From Micromonospora globbae (GTDB taxonomy: Bacteria; Actinomycetota; Actinomycetes; Mycobacteriales; Micromonosporaceae): DNA of 64,000 bases. Below the pieces are notes generated by a model, which saw nothing but the letters and a program-made list of their open reading frames with translations, did no database searches and had not been told where the DNA came from. Positions 1 to 8,614 of the stretch are shown here, piece after piece (within the stretch, counting starts at the first letter, position 1; every line of letters begins with the position of its first letter). Position numbers and translations under genes: made by a program. Where the stretch lies: contig NZ_RAQQ01000019.1 of the NCBI RefSeq assembly GCF_003610785.1, positions 62,001 to 126,000 on the forward strand, read 5' to 3'.

Positions 1-1131
1 GCCGATCTCCGCGGCGAACAGGTCGACCATCCGCTCCAGCGCGGCCACCGCCTCCGGTTGGCCGGCCCCCCGGTACGACACCACGGGAGTGGTCGTCGTG
101 GTCACGCTCGACGAGCTGAACCGGGCGCGGCCGATGGCGTACGGGCCGGTGAGCACGGTCCTGGTCCAGAACGGCAGGATCGCGCCGATGCGGGGGTACG
201 CGCCCGCGTCCTGCACCACGTCCAGCGCGTACGACACGATCCGCCCGTCTCGGGTGCCGCCCAACTCGGCGCTCTGGTGCTGGGCCCGGCCGTGCCCGGC
301 GGCGACCATGTTCTCGCTGCGCGTCTCGGCCCACCGCACCGGGCGCCCCAGCCGGCGCGCCGCCCAGGCCACGCAGACGTCCTCCCGGCTGGCGAACGCC
401 TTGGACCCGAACGCCCCGCCCACGTCGCCGTTGACCACCCGCACGCGCTCCTCCGGCTCACCGAGGGCGGCGGCGAGCTGACCACGCCACAGGTGCACCG
501 CCTGGCTGCCGGCCCGGTAGCACAGCCCGTCCGGCCCCCACTCGGCCTGCCCGGCGCGGGCCTCCAGCGGGCACGGCGCGACCCGGGGGTTGACCATCCG
601 CTGCCGGACCACCACCTCGGCGCCCTCGTGCACGTCGGCCCGCCCGGCGGGGCGGCGGAAGGCGAGCTTGAGCACCAGGTTGGTGCCGGCCTCGGGGTGC
701 AGCACCAGCTCGTCGGTGAGCGCCCGGTGGACGTCGACCAGGGGCGGCAGCGGTTCGATGTCCAGGTCGACGAGGGCGGCGGCGTCCACCGCCTCGGCCC
801 GGCTGGTCGCCAGCACCGCGGCGACCGGTTCGCCGACGAACCGCACCACGCCGTCGGCGAGCACCGGCGTGGTCATCTTCTGGTTGAGCACGCCCGCCTC
901 GGGCGGCAGCGGCGGCAGGTCCACGTCCGCCGCGGTGAGCACGGCGACCACGCCCGGCGCCCGCCGGGCGGCGTCGGTGTCCACGCGGCGCAGCCGGCCG
1001 TGGGCGAGCGGGGAGCGGACGAACACCAGCTCCAGGCATCCGGGCAGCGGGACGTCGTCGACGTACCGGCCTCCGGTGGTGAGCAGTGCCCGGTCCTCGG
1101 TGCGCCGGACCGGTCGGCCAATCAGTGACAT
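1..1131 (-). CDS. Molybdenum hydroxylase large subunit (xanthine dehydrogenase/CoxL family), partial
   Basis: The reading frame begins at ATG 1131 with GAGGAG upstream and is still open at base 1, so 377 N-terminal residues are visible and the C-terminus is off the window. The N-terminus (SLIGRPVRRTEDRALLTTGG, then VDDVPLPGCLELVFVRSP) is that of the CO dehydrogenase/xanthine dehydrogenase molybdopterin-binding subunit. A GDVGGAFGSK motif near residue 235 matches the conserved GGAFGxK of the cofactor-binding domain. The family hydroxylates aromatic heterocycles or aldehydes with a FAD subunit and a 2Fe-2S subunit, neither seen here; they may lie further left. It sits 30 bp after a P450 gene and is probably the third gene of that leftward operon. 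The substrate is unknown. Confidence 0.88.
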   Translation of the reverse strand, partial: MSLIGRPVRRTEDRALLTTGGRYVDDVPLPGCLELVFVRSPLAHGRLRRVDTDAARRAPGVVAVLTAADVDLPPLPPEAGVLNQKMTTPVLADGVVRFVGEPVAAVLATSRAEAVDAAALVDLDIEPLPPLVDVHRALTDELVLHPEAGTNLVLKLAFRRPAGRADVHEGAEVVVRQRMVNPRVAPCPLEARAGQAEWGPDGLCYRAGSQAVHLWRGQLAAALGEPEERVRVVNGDVGGAFGSKAFASREDVCVAWAARRLGRPVRWAETRSENMVAAGHGRAQHQSAELGGTRDGRIVSYALDVVQDAGAYPRIGAILPFWTRTVLTGPYAIGRARFSSSSVTTTTTPVVSYRGAGQPEAVAALERMVDLFAAEIG

Positions 1132-1161
1132 CTGCGACTCCTCGTTGCGCCCGAGGCCGGG

Positions 1162-2364
1162 TCAGGCCGGGGTCACGGCCAGGGGGATCGACGCGTACGA
1201 CCGGAAGAGGGCGCTGGGCTCGCGGACGGGCGCGGCGGCGAGGTCGACGGTGGCGAACCGGCGGGCGAGCCGCTCGAAGATCACCGCACCCTCGACCCGG
1301 GCCAGCGCGGCGCCGAGGCACCCGCGTACGCCGCCGCCGAAGCCCACGTGCGGGTTCGGCCGGCGGCCGATGTCGATGCGGTCCGGGTCGGCGAAGACGT
1401 CCTCGTCGCGGTTGGCGCAGCCGAGCAGGAGGAAGACCGACCGGCCGGGCCGGATCACCCGGTCGCCGACGGGGATCGGCTCCAGCGCCAGCCGTGCCGT
1501 GTACTGGATCGGGGCGTCGTACCGGACGAACTCCTCGGCCGCGGTGCCCGACAGCGACGGGTCCGCGCGCAGCCGGCGCCACTCGTCGGGGTTCCGCGCC
1601 AGGGCGACGCTGCCCGTGCAGACCATGTTCATGGTGGTCTCGTAGCCGGTGAAGCAGAGGAAGACGATGTTGTCGACGACCTCCTCGACGCCCTCGGCCG
1701 GGTCGGCCACCGCGAGCATCCGGTCGAGCAGGTCGCCGTCCGGGTCGGGGCGGTGGCCGTCCAGCAGGTCGCGGACGTAGCCGCGCAGCCAGACCAGTGC
1801 GTCCACCGCGGCCCGGTCGGTCTCGGGCAGGAACGGGGTGAAGGCCCGACCCAGCGCCGCCGAGCGGGGCCACACCTCGGCCCGCGTCCGCGCCGCCGGC
1901 AGGCCGATGAGCTCGCACACCACCGTCGCGGCGACGGGGAAGGCCAGGTCGGCGACGGCGTCGAGGCGCCCGGTGTCCAGCGCGGGCGTGAGCAGCTCGT
2001 CCACGAGCGCGCCGATCCGGGCGGCCGTGCGCCGGGCCACGCCGGGGCTGAAGGCCCGCACCATCTGCTGGTGCAGCCGGCTGTGGTCGTCGGGGTCGCG
2101 GGTCGGGATGATCCGCCGGAACACCTCCTGGGAGAGGTCCCGCGCCATCCGGAACTGCGGGTCGTCCTCGGGGAAGGTGTTGCTGAGCCGGCGGTCGCGC
2201 AGCAGCGCGGCCACGTCCCGGTGCCGGGTCACCCCCCAACTCGCCGGGCCGAACCGGCACAGCGGCCCGGCCGCCCGCACCCGCGCGTAGGTCGGGTACG
2301 GGTCATCGACCACCTCGGGGGAAAGGGGGTCCATCCGGGCCGGCAGCACACGTCCGGCGGTCAT
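1162..2364 (-). CDS. Cytochrome P450 (first of leftward pair)
   Basis: This 400-aa bacterial class I P450 starts at ATG 2364, which overlaps the TGA of the upstream P450 (ATGA, translational coupling). It has the I-helix motif FTGYETTMN (TGxET instead of AGxET), the K-helix EEFVRYDAP, and the heme loop FGGGVRGCLG with Cys349. Normal P450 length shows it is complete. It needs an external ferredoxin and reductase, which are not in the window. With the neighbouring P450 and the molybdenum hydroxylase it forms an oxidative leftward operon next to the polyketide-like operon, so tailoring of that product is the likely role. The substrate cannot be read from sequence. Confidence 0.93.
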   Translation of the reverse strand: MTAGRVLPARMDPLSPEVVDDPYPTYARVRAAGPLCRFGPASWGVTRHRDVAALLRDRRLSNTFPEDDPQFRMARDLSQEVFRRIIPTRDPDDHSRLHQQMVRAFSPGVARRTAARIGALVDELLTPALDTGRLDAVADLAFPVAATVVCELIGLPAARTRAEVWPRSAALGRAFTPFLPETDRAAVDALVWLRGYVRDLLDGHRPDPDGDLLDRMLAVADPAEGVEEVVDNIVFLCFTGYETTMNMVCTGSVALARNPDEWRRLRADPSLSGTAAEEFVRYDAPIQYTARLALEPIPVGDRVIRPGRSVFLLLGCANRDEDVFADPDRIDIGRRPNPHVGFGGGVRGCLGAALARVEGAVIFERLARRFATVDLAAAPVREPSALFRSYASIPLAVTPA

Positions 2365-3578
2365 CCGGTCACCTCCACGGCCACCGGGACGCTGGCGTAC
2401 GACCGCAGCGTCCCGCCGGTCTGCCGGCGCGCGGGCCCGCCGGGGGCGAGGGTGGGGAAGCGGCGCAGCAGCGTCTCGACGGTCACCTGCGCCTCCACGC
2501 GCGCCAGGTACGCGCCGAGGCAGTGGTGGATGCCGCCGCCGAAGGACAGGTGCGGGTTCGGGTCCCGGGTGACGTCGAGCCGGTCCGGCTCGGCGAACTG
2601 CTCCGGGTCGTGGTTGGCGCTGCCCAGCAGCAGGATGAGCACCCGGCCGGCGCGGATCGTCCGGTCGCCGATGTCGAGGTCCTCGCGGACCAGCCGGGCG
2701 ACGCCCTGGATGGGGGCGTCGTAGCGGAGGAACTCCTCGACGGCGCGCGGCACGAGCGTCGGGTCGGTGCGCAGCAGGGCCATCTGGTCGGGGTGGTCGA
2801 GCAGGGCCGCGATGCCGGTGGCGATCAGGTTCGTCGTGGTCTCGAAGCCGGCGAAGAAGGCGAAGACGGCGTTGTCCACGATCTCGTCGGGGCCGAGCAC
2901 GGCGCCGTCGTCGTCGGTGGCCGCGAGCATCCGCGAGAGCAGGTCGTCGCCGGGCTCGGCGCGGCGCCGGTCGAGGATCTCGCCGAGGTAGCCGCGCAGC
3001 CACTCGACGGCCCGGTCGGCGGCCGGCCGGTCCTCGTCGGGCACGATCGCCGCGAACGCCTTGCTGAGGTCCAGCGCGTACGGGCGGATGCGGTCGTGGT
3101 CGGCCGGTGGGATGCCCATGAGCGCGCACACCACCATCACCGGCAGTGGAAAGGCGAGATCCGAGACCGCGTCGAACCGTCCGGTACGCGCCGCCGGGGC
3201 GAGCAGCTCGGTGACCATCGACTCGATCGTCGGGCGGAGCCGGCGTACCAGGGCCGGGCTGAACGCCTTGGCCATGAGCCGGCGCAGCCGGCCGTGCTCG
3301 GGCGGGTCGCGGTAGAGGATGATCCGGCCGAAGAACGCGCCCGCGGGGCCGTCGCCGGCCGACATGCGGTGGTAGTCCGGTGGGAACTCGCTGCCCAGGC
3401 GGGGATCGCGGACCAGGCGGGAGACGTCGGCGTACCGGGTGACGCCCCAGCTGCCGGGCCCCATCCGGCACAGCGGGCCGGCCTCGCGCAGCGCGCGGTA
3501 GGTGGGGTAGGGGTCGGCGACCACGGCGGGGTCGCGGGCGTCGAATCTCGGCGGCATGCCGGTACGGGCCGAGGTCAT
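2361..3578 (-). CDS. Cytochrome P450 (second of leftward pair)
   Basis: This 405-aa P450 is complete. I place the start at ATG 3578 (MTSARTGMPP); an upstream TTG at 3596 is in frame but would bury the CATACT -10 box. Motifs: I-helix FFAGFETTTN with the canonical acid-alcohol pair, K-helix EEFLRYDAP, heme loop FGGGIHHCLG with Cys353. It ends in ATGA overlap with the next P450. Its C-terminal tail (TLRSYASVPVAV) resembles that of its neighbour (ALFRSYASIPLAV), so the pair probably arose by duplication. It is the first gene of the leftward operon and is divergent from a third P450, with shared operator-like repeats between them. Confidence 0.93.
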   Translation of the reverse strand: MTSARTGMPPRFDARDPAVVADPYPTYRALREAGPLCRMGPGSWGVTRYADVSRLVRDPRLGSEFPPDYHRMSAGDGPAGAFFGRIILYRDPPEHGRLRRLMAKAFSPALVRRLRPTIESMVTELLAPAARTGRFDAVSDLAFPLPVMVVCALMGIPPADHDRIRPYALDLSKAFAAIVPDEDRPAADRAVEWLRGYLGEILDRRRAEPGDDLLSRMLAATDDDGAVLGPDEIVDNAVFAFFAGFETTTNLIATGIAALLDHPDQMALLRTDPTLVPRAVEEFLRYDAPIQGVARLVREDLDIGDRTIRAGRVLILLLGSANHDPEQFAEPDRLDVTRDPNPHLSFGGGIHHCLGAYLARVEAQVTVETLLRRFPTLAPGGPARRQTGGTLRSYASVPVAVEVTG

Positions 3579-3585
3579 GCCCGCC

Positions 3586-3656
3586 AGTATGAGCAACCGA
3601 AGATACGAGAAACAAGTACTTCCGAGATACGCGAAACACTACTAGGCTTTCGAGCC
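3586..3656. promoter_or_regulatory. Divergent P450 promoter region with duplicated operator-like motif
   Basis: The 78-bp gap between divergent P450 starts contains the 14-mer AGATACG(A/C)GAAACA twice in direct orientation, at 3601-3614 and 3625-3638 (24 bp start to start), with the palindrome AAGTACTT at 3614-3621 between them. Leftward, TTGTTT (3615-3610) and CATACT (3591-3586) lie 18 bp apart and 7 bp before ATG 3578. Rightward, TAGGCT (3643-3648) lies 8 bp before ATG 3657 without a Shine-Dalgarno, suggesting a leaderless mRNA. Each repeat copy falls in one promoter's -35/-10 interval, as expected for a repressor site. The promoter calls are inferred. Confidence 0.6.
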
Positions 3657-4931
3657 ATGACCGAGACCGTGGTGAGCGCTGACCCCCGGATCATCGCCAT
3701 GGAGCTGCTGATGAAGGCCCCCGCCACCGTCAGCAGCCCCTACCCGCACTACCACGCGCTGCGGGCCGCCGCACCGAAGTACCGGATGGAGCAACCCGGC
3801 CAGGGCGTGGGATGGGTGCTCACCACGTACGACGAGTGCCGCGCCGCCCTGCGCAGCCCCTCCCTGGACAAGTCGGCCCAGCGCCCCCGCATGGGTGACT
3901 TCCGCGGCCGCGAGGGCGCCCGCACCCTGCTCTTCCTCGACGGGCCCGAGCACACCCGGCTGCGCGGCCTGGTGAGCCGCGTCTTCACCCCCCGGCGCGT
4001 CGAGACCCTCCGGCCCCGGCTGACCGCGTTCGTCGACAGCCTGCTCGACGAGGTGACCCGCCAGGTCGGGCCCCGCGGCGGCGAGATCGACCTCGTCGGC
4101 GCGTTCGGCTTCCCGCTGCCGGTCATGGTGATCGGCGAGCTCGTCGGCGTGCCGCCGGAGGACTGGCCGCTGCTGCGCCGGCTGACCCGGGCCGCGTCCG
4201 GCGGCCTGGAGATCTTCGCGCCCGAGGAGGTGCTGAAGGCCTCCGACCAGGCGCTCGGCGAGATGGAGGAGTACTTCGCCGACCTGGTCCGCAAGCGCCG
4301 GGAGGAGCCCCGCGACGACCTCGCCACGGCGCTCGGCCAGGTCGAGGTGGACGGCGACAAGCTCTCGGTCGACGAGCTCATCCAGGTCATCGTGCTGCTC
4401 TTCGGCGCCGGCTTCCAGACCATGACCGACCTGATCGGGCTCGGCACGTACGCGCTGTGCCGCAACCCCGACCAGATGCAGCGGCTGCGTGAGCAGCCCG
4501 AGCTGACCCGCTCCGCCATCGAGGAGCTGCTGCGCTACGACTCCCCGGTGCACGTGCTGGGCCGTGCCGCGTTCGAGGACACGACCTTCCTCGACGGCAC
4601 CCCGCTCGCCGCCGGCGAGCACGTCATCACGCTGATCGGCGCCGCCAACCGTGACCCGGCCCGCTACGCCGACCCGGACGTGCTCGACATCGCCCGGTTC
4701 GCCGGGCCCGAACCGCCCGAGACGCCGCTGTCGTTCGCCTGGGGGCCGCACCACTGCCTGGGCGCGCAGCTCGCCCGGGCGGAGGGGCAGATCGCCTTCC
4801 GCCGGCTGGTCGACCGGTTCTCCGTCGTCGAGCTGGCCGACCCGGACATCGACGAGATCGACCTGGAGTGGCGGCACAGCAGCACCTTCCGGGGCCTGGA
4901 GGAGCTGCGCCTGCGGCTCGTGCCGGCCTGA
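3657..4931 (+). CDS. Cytochrome P450 with Gln in the I-helix acid position
   Basis: A 424-aa P450 that opens the 18-gene rightward operon. The start is ATG 3657 with no ribosome-binding site but a TANNNT box 8 bp upstream, so a leaderless transcript is likely. The heme loop is FAWGPHHCLG (Cys367) and the K-helix EELLRYDSP. The I-helix reads FGAGFQTMTD: Gln254 replaces the acidic residue of the usual AG-x-(D/E)-T pair used in proton delivery for oxygen activation. Such changes are seen in P450s with unusual chemistry or carrier-bound substrates, but whether that applies here is unknown. The thiolase starts 37 bp downstream. Confidence 0.92.
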   Translation: MTETVVSADPRIIAMELLMKAPATVSSPYPHYHALRAAAPKYRMEQPGQGVGWVLTTYDECRAALRSPSLDKSAQRPRMGDFRGREGARTLLFLDGPEHTRLRGLVSRVFTPRRVETLRPRLTAFVDSLLDEVTRQVGPRGGEIDLVGAFGFPLPVMVIGELVGVPPEDWPLLRRLTRAASGGLEIFAPEEVLKASDQALGEMEEYFADLVRKRREEPRDDLATALGQVEVDGDKLSVDELIQVIVLLFGAGFQTMTDLIGLGTYALCRNPDQMQRLREQPELTRSAIEELLRYDSPVHVLGRAAFEDTTFLDGTPLAAGEHVITLIGAANRDPARYADPDVLDIARFAGPEPPETPLSFAWGPHHCLGAQLARAEGQIAFRRLVDRFSVVELADPDIDEIDLEWRHSSTFRGLEELRLRLVPA

Positions 4932-4968
4932 GCACCACGAACCACGCGCGGACCAGGAGGGGGAGAAC

Positions 4969-6108
4969 GTGCCGGAGGCGGTGATCGTCGAGGCGGTCCG
5001 CACCCCGATCGGCCGGCGGAACGGGGCGCTGTCCGGCCTCAAGGCCGTGGAGCTGCTGCGGCACGTCCAGGTCGAGGTGATCCGCCGGGCCGGCATCGAA
5101 CCCGGCGAGGTGGACCAGATCATCGGCGGCTGCGTCACCCAGGTGGGCGAGCAGAGCCTGAACGTCACCCGCAACGCCTGGCTCAACAGCGGACTGGACT
5201 ACGAGGTCGCGGCGACCACGGTGGACACCTCGTGCGGCTCCGCCCAGCAGGCCAACCACCTCGTCGCCGCGCTCATCGCCGCCGGCGCCATCGACGTGGG
5301 CATCGCCTGCGGGGTCGAGTCGATGAGCCGGGTGCCCGTCGGCACCAACCTCTACCAGGGGCCCGGCCACTACAAGACCCCCGACTACCCGTACGACGAC
5401 CCGCCCAAGGCGCAGTTCGGCGGCGCCGAGCGGATCGCGGCGCGGCAGGGGCTGACCCGCGCCGACGTCGACGCCTACGGGCTGCGCTCGCAGCAGCGGG
5501 CGGCCCAGGCCCGCGACGAGGGCCGGTTCGACCGCGAGATCAGCCCCGTGCCGCTGCCCGACGGCACCGTGGTGAGCGCCGACGAGGGCATCCGGGAGAC
5601 CACCCTCGACGGGCTGGCCGCCCTGCGGCCGGTGCTCCCCGACGGCATCCACACCGCCGGCACCACCTCGCAGATCTCCGACGGCGCGGCGGCGGTGCTG
5701 TGGATGTCCCGGGAACGCGCCGCCGCCCACGGACTGCGGCCCCGGGCCCGGCTGGCCCACCAGGTCGTCACCGGCGCCGACCCCTACTACCTGCTCGACG
5801 GGCCCACCGTGGCCACCCGCAAGCTGCTCAAGCGGGCCGGGATGAGCCTCGCCGACGTCGACCTCGTCGAGGTCAACGAGGCGTTCGCCGCGGTCGTGCT
5901 CTCCTGGGCCGCGCACCACGACGCCGACCTGGACCGCGTGAACGTCAACGGCGGCGCGATCTCCCTGGGGCACCCGCTCGGCAGCAGCGGCACCCGGCTG
6001 CTGGTGACGGCGCTGCACGAGCTGGAACGACGCGACGCGGAGACGGCCCTGGTCACCATGTGCTGCGGCGGCTCGCTCGGCACGGCCTCCCTGCTGGTGC
6101 GGGAGTAG
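4969..6108 (+). CDS. Thiolase (acetyl-CoA acyltransferase family)
   Basis: A 379-aa thiolase starting at GTG 4969 behind a strong AGGAGGGGGAG. All catalytic elements are visible: nucleophile Cys89 in DTSCGSAQQA, NEAFA, the His of GGAISLGHPLGSSG, and the second Cys in MCCGG. The family condenses two acyl-CoAs (biosynthetic) or cleaves 3-oxoacyl-CoA (degradative); both use the same residues. Beside a CoA-transferase and an SDR in a PKS-like operon it could make a short CoA-linked starter or trim a chain by beta-oxidation. Direction and substrate are inferred only. Confidence 0.92.
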   Translation: MPEAVIVEAVRTPIGRRNGALSGLKAVELLRHVQVEVIRRAGIEPGEVDQIIGGCVTQVGEQSLNVTRNAWLNSGLDYEVAATTVDTSCGSAQQANHLVAALIAAGAIDVGIACGVESMSRVPVGTNLYQGPGHYKTPDYPYDDPPKAQFGGAERIAARQGLTRADVDAYGLRSQQRAAQARDEGRFDREISPVPLPDGTVVSADEGIRETTLDGLAALRPVLPDGIHTAGTTSQISDGAAAVLWMSRERAAAHGLRPRARLAHQVVTGADPYYLLDGPTVATRKLLKRAGMSLADVDLVEVNEAFAAVVLSWAAHHDADLDRVNVNGGAISLGHPLGSSGTRLLVTALHELERRDAETALVTMCCGGSLGTASLLVRE

Positions 6109-6114
6109 GCGGGC

Positions 6115-7386
6115 ATGGACACCGACCTGCGTACCGCGCCGGCCACGGCGCCCGCCGACGCGCCGGACGCCGCGGCCTTCTACGCCGAGGCGCGCCACGA
6201 CCTGCCCGGGCCCCTGCACGGCGTGCGGGTCCTCGACGTCACGAAGGTCTGGTCCGGCCCGGTGGCGAGCTGCGTCCTGGCCGACCTCGGCGCCGACGTG
6301 CTGCGCGTGGAGATGCCGGGCAACCGCGAGGGCCTCATGCCGCCGGAGATCCCCGGCACCGGGCTGTCCTGGTTCCGGCAGAGCGTGCACCGCAACAAGC
6401 GCAGCATCGGGCTGGACCTGCGCCGCCCCGGCGCGGCCGAGGTGTTCCTCCGGCTCGTCGCCACGGCCGACGTGGTGGTGGAGAACTACAAGCCGGGCAC
6501 GTTGGACGCGTGGGGCGTCGGATACCGGGCCTGCCGTGCCGTCCGGCCCGACGTCGTGATGGTCTCGATCTCCGGCTACGGCCAGTACGGCCCGGACGCC
6601 GGACGCCCCGGGTACGACCCGACGACCCAGGCGGCCGCCGGCTGGATGGCGCTCAACGGCGAGCCCGACGGGGCCCCGCTGAAGGCGCCCACCTTCCTCG
6701 CCGACGACCTCGCCGGCCTGCACGCGGTGATCGGCGCGCTGGCCGCGCTGCGCCACCGCGACCGCACCGGGGAGGGGCAGCACGTCGACGTGAGCATGCT
6801 GGACTCCCTGCTCTTCTCCAGCAACGGCTACCTCACCCTCGGCGCGACGGGGGTGCCCCTGCGCCGCTGGGGCGACCAGGCGGACTTCGTGGTGCCGGCC
6901 GGCTGCTTCCGCTGCGCGGACGGGCACGTCTACGTGGCCGTCGCCCTCGACCGCTCCTGGCGGCGGCTCGCCGAGGTGGTCGGCCGGCCCGAGCTGGCGC
7001 GGGCGCCGGGGTACGCGACCAACGAGGAGCGCCGCGACAACCGGGCCGCGGTCAACGCCGTCCTCGCCGGCTGGTGCGCCGACCGGACCTGCGCCGAGGT
7101 GGTCGCCACCCTCGACGCCAACGGGATCACCGCCGAGCGGGTGCGCACCTTCGCCGAGGCCGCGGCCGACCCGCAGGTCCGCGCCCGGGCCATGGTGCAG
7201 GAGACGGTGCTGGCCAACGGCACCACCGCGCCGCTGACCGGCCCCGCCGTCAAGTTCTCCCGGACGCCGACGGCGGTGCGCACCGGCGCCCCCGAACCGG
7301 GCGCGGACACCGAACGGATCCTCGACGAACTGGGCGTCGACGCGCCCACCCGGGCCCGACTGCGCGCGGATCGGGCGATCGGATGA
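6115..7386 (+). CDS. Class III CoA-transferase (CaiB/BaiF family)
   Basis: A 423-aa protein with the fold signatures of formyl-CoA transferase, CaiB and alpha-methylacyl-CoA racemase: GVRVLDVTKVWSGPVASCVLADLGADVLRVE near the N-terminus in shortened form (GVRVLDVTKVW...ADLGADVLRVE), then DVVVENYKPG, SGYGQYGP and PTFLADDLAG, where the second-block Asp aligns with the catalytic Asp that forms an acyl anhydride. It begins 6 bp after the thiolase and overlaps the first possible SDR start. The likely role is moving CoA between carboxylic acids, or racemising a methyl-branched acyl-CoA, to supply or recycle an acyl-CoA for the pathway. Substrate unknown. Confidence 0.88.
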   Translation: MDTDLRTAPATAPADAPDAAAFYAEARHDLPGPLHGVRVLDVTKVWSGPVASCVLADLGADVLRVEMPGNREGLMPPEIPGTGLSWFRQSVHRNKRSIGLDLRRPGAAEVFLRLVATADVVVENYKPGTLDAWGVGYRACRAVRPDVVMVSISGYGQYGPDAGRPGYDPTTQAAAGWMALNGEPDGAPLKAPTFLADDLAGLHAVIGALAALRHRDRTGEGQHVDVSMLDSLLFSSNGYLTLGATGVPLRRWGDQADFVVPAGCFRCADGHVYVAVALDRSWRRLAEVVGRPELARAPGYATNEERRDNRAAVNAVLAGWCADRTCAEVVATLDANGITAERVRTFAEAAADPQVRARAMVQETVLANGTTAPLTGPAVKFSRTPTAVRTGAPEPGADTERILDELGVDAPTRARLRADRAIG

Positions 7387-7397
7387 CCGGAGGTGGC

Positions 7398-8150
7398 ATG
7401 GACACGGCAGGCGACGCGCCGCGCTGCGCGCTGGTGACCGGGGTATCCCGCGGGATCGGCCGGGCGGTCGCGCTGCGGCTGGCGGCCGAGGGGTACGCCG
7501 TCGCGGGGTGCTACACCACGCCGAGCGAGGCGGCCGACAAGACCCGGGCGGAGGTCGAGGCGCACGGGGTGCGGACCTGGTTCGCGCCCTGCGACGTCAC
7601 CGACGCCGCCGCGGTGGACGGCTTCGTCTCCGCCGCCGAGGAACACCTCGGGCCGCTCACCGCGCTGGTCAACAACGCCGGCATCACCCGCGACCGGCCG
7701 ATGGTGCTCATGGGGCCGGACGAGTGGCACGACGTCATCGCCACCAACCTCACCGGCACCTGGCACACCTGCCGGACCGTCGCGTTCCGCTTCCTCAAAC
7801 GCCGCCGCGGCGCCATCGTCAACCTGTCCTCCGTCGCCGGGGTCACCGGCAACGCCGGGCAGACCAACTACGCGGCCAGCAAGGCCGGCATCATCGGGCT
7901 CAGCCGGTCCCTGGCCAAGGAGGTCGCCCGGTACGGCGTACGGGTCAACGTGGTGGCCCCCGGGTTCGTCGAGACCGACATGACCGGCGTGCTCTCACCC
8001 CGGCAGCGCGACCAGGCGCTGGGGCAGATCCCGCTCGGCCGGTTCGGCGAGCCGGCCGACGTGGCCGAACTGGTGGCGTTCCTCCTGTCCGACCGGGCCG
8101 GCTACATCACCGGCCAGGTGATCCGGGTGGACGGGGGGATGGTGCTGTGA
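7398..8150 (+). CDS. 3-oxoacyl-[ACP] reductase-like SDR (FabG family)
   Basis: A 250-aa classical short-chain dehydrogenase. ATG 7398 is preferred over the in-frame ATG 7383 because CCGGAGG sits just upstream of it. The NADPH-binding GVSRGIG, NNAG, catalytic Ser in NLSSVAG, YAASK (Tyr and Lys) and the C-terminal VRVNVVAPGFVETDM are all present. FabG relatives reduce beta-ketoacyl-ACP to beta-hydroxyacyl-ACP. It is the only ketoreductase candidate in the operon and precedes two dehydratase-like genes, so reduction then dehydration of an ACP-bound chain is the natural reading. Its TGA overlaps the next GTG (GTGA). Confidence 0.92.
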   Translation: MDTAGDAPRCALVTGVSRGIGRAVALRLAAEGYAVAGCYTTPSEAADKTRAEVEAHGVRTWFAPCDVTDAAAVDGFVSAAEEHLGPLTALVNNAGITRDRPMVLMGPDEWHDVIATNLTGTWHTCRTVAFRFLKRRRGAIVNLSSVAGVTGNAGQTNYAASKAGIIGLSRSLAKEVARYGVRVNVVAPGFVETDMTGVLSPRQRDQALGQIPLGRFGEPADVAELVAFLLSDRAGYITGQVIRVDGGMVL

Positions 8151-8614
8151 CCGCCCCGCCCACCTTCCGCGCCGGGACCGACCCGGCGCAGACGTACGCC
8201 GCCGCGGCGGCGCCGCTGCAGGCCGTCGAATGGGTCGAGGTCGGCGCCGGCCCGCGCGGCGGGATCACCCTGCGCGCCGGCGTGACGGTCGACCCGGCCG
8301 ACGTCTACCTGGGCGGGCACTTCCCGCAGCTCACCGTCTACCCGGGCGTATTCACCCTGGAGACGCTCCGGCAGGCCGTGACCGCCGCCGTGGGCTGCTG
8401 CGCCGGCCGGCTGCCGGACCTGCACCGGTTGCGCTCCGCCCGGTTCCTCGCCCCGCTGCTCGCCGGCGACACGCTCACCGTCACGGCGTCGCTCGGCCCG
8501 GTCGCCGACGACCAGTCCTTCGAGGTCACCGCGGAGTGCGTACGCGGCGACGGGGTGCGGGCGGCGACGGTGCGGGCGGTGTTCCGCTGGCCGGCGCCGG
8601 AAGGGGGCGTGTGA
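8147..8614 (+). CDS. Hotdog 3-hydroxyacyl-ACP dehydratase-like protein, catalytic His present
   Basis: A 155-aa single-hotdog protein of the FabA/FabZ group. GTG 8147 overlaps the SDR stop. The segment GGHFPQLTVYPGVFTLETL matches the FabZ active-site block, with His58 and Glu72 in the places of the catalytic pair. FabZ dehydrates beta-hydroxyacyl-ACP to trans-2-enoyl-ACP. The next gene is a second FabZ-like protein without the His, so the two may form a mixed dimer with one active site type, as known for dehydratase pairs in some discrete-enzyme PKS systems; that pairing is inference. Confidence 0.8.
   Translation: MTAPPTFRAGTDPAQTYAAAAAPLQAVEWVEVGAGPRGGITLRAGVTVDPADVYLGGHFPQLTVYPGVFTLETLRQAVTAAVGCCAGRLPDLHRLRSARFLAPLLAGDTLTVTASLGPVADDQSFEVTAECVRGDGVRAATVRAVFRWPAPEGGV

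Noticed and set aside
1162..3639. A single 825-aa open frame spanning both leftward P450 genes
   Set aside because: Only its last 400 residues are a P450; the first part is a shadow of the second P450 in another frame. The ATGA overlap shows two genes.
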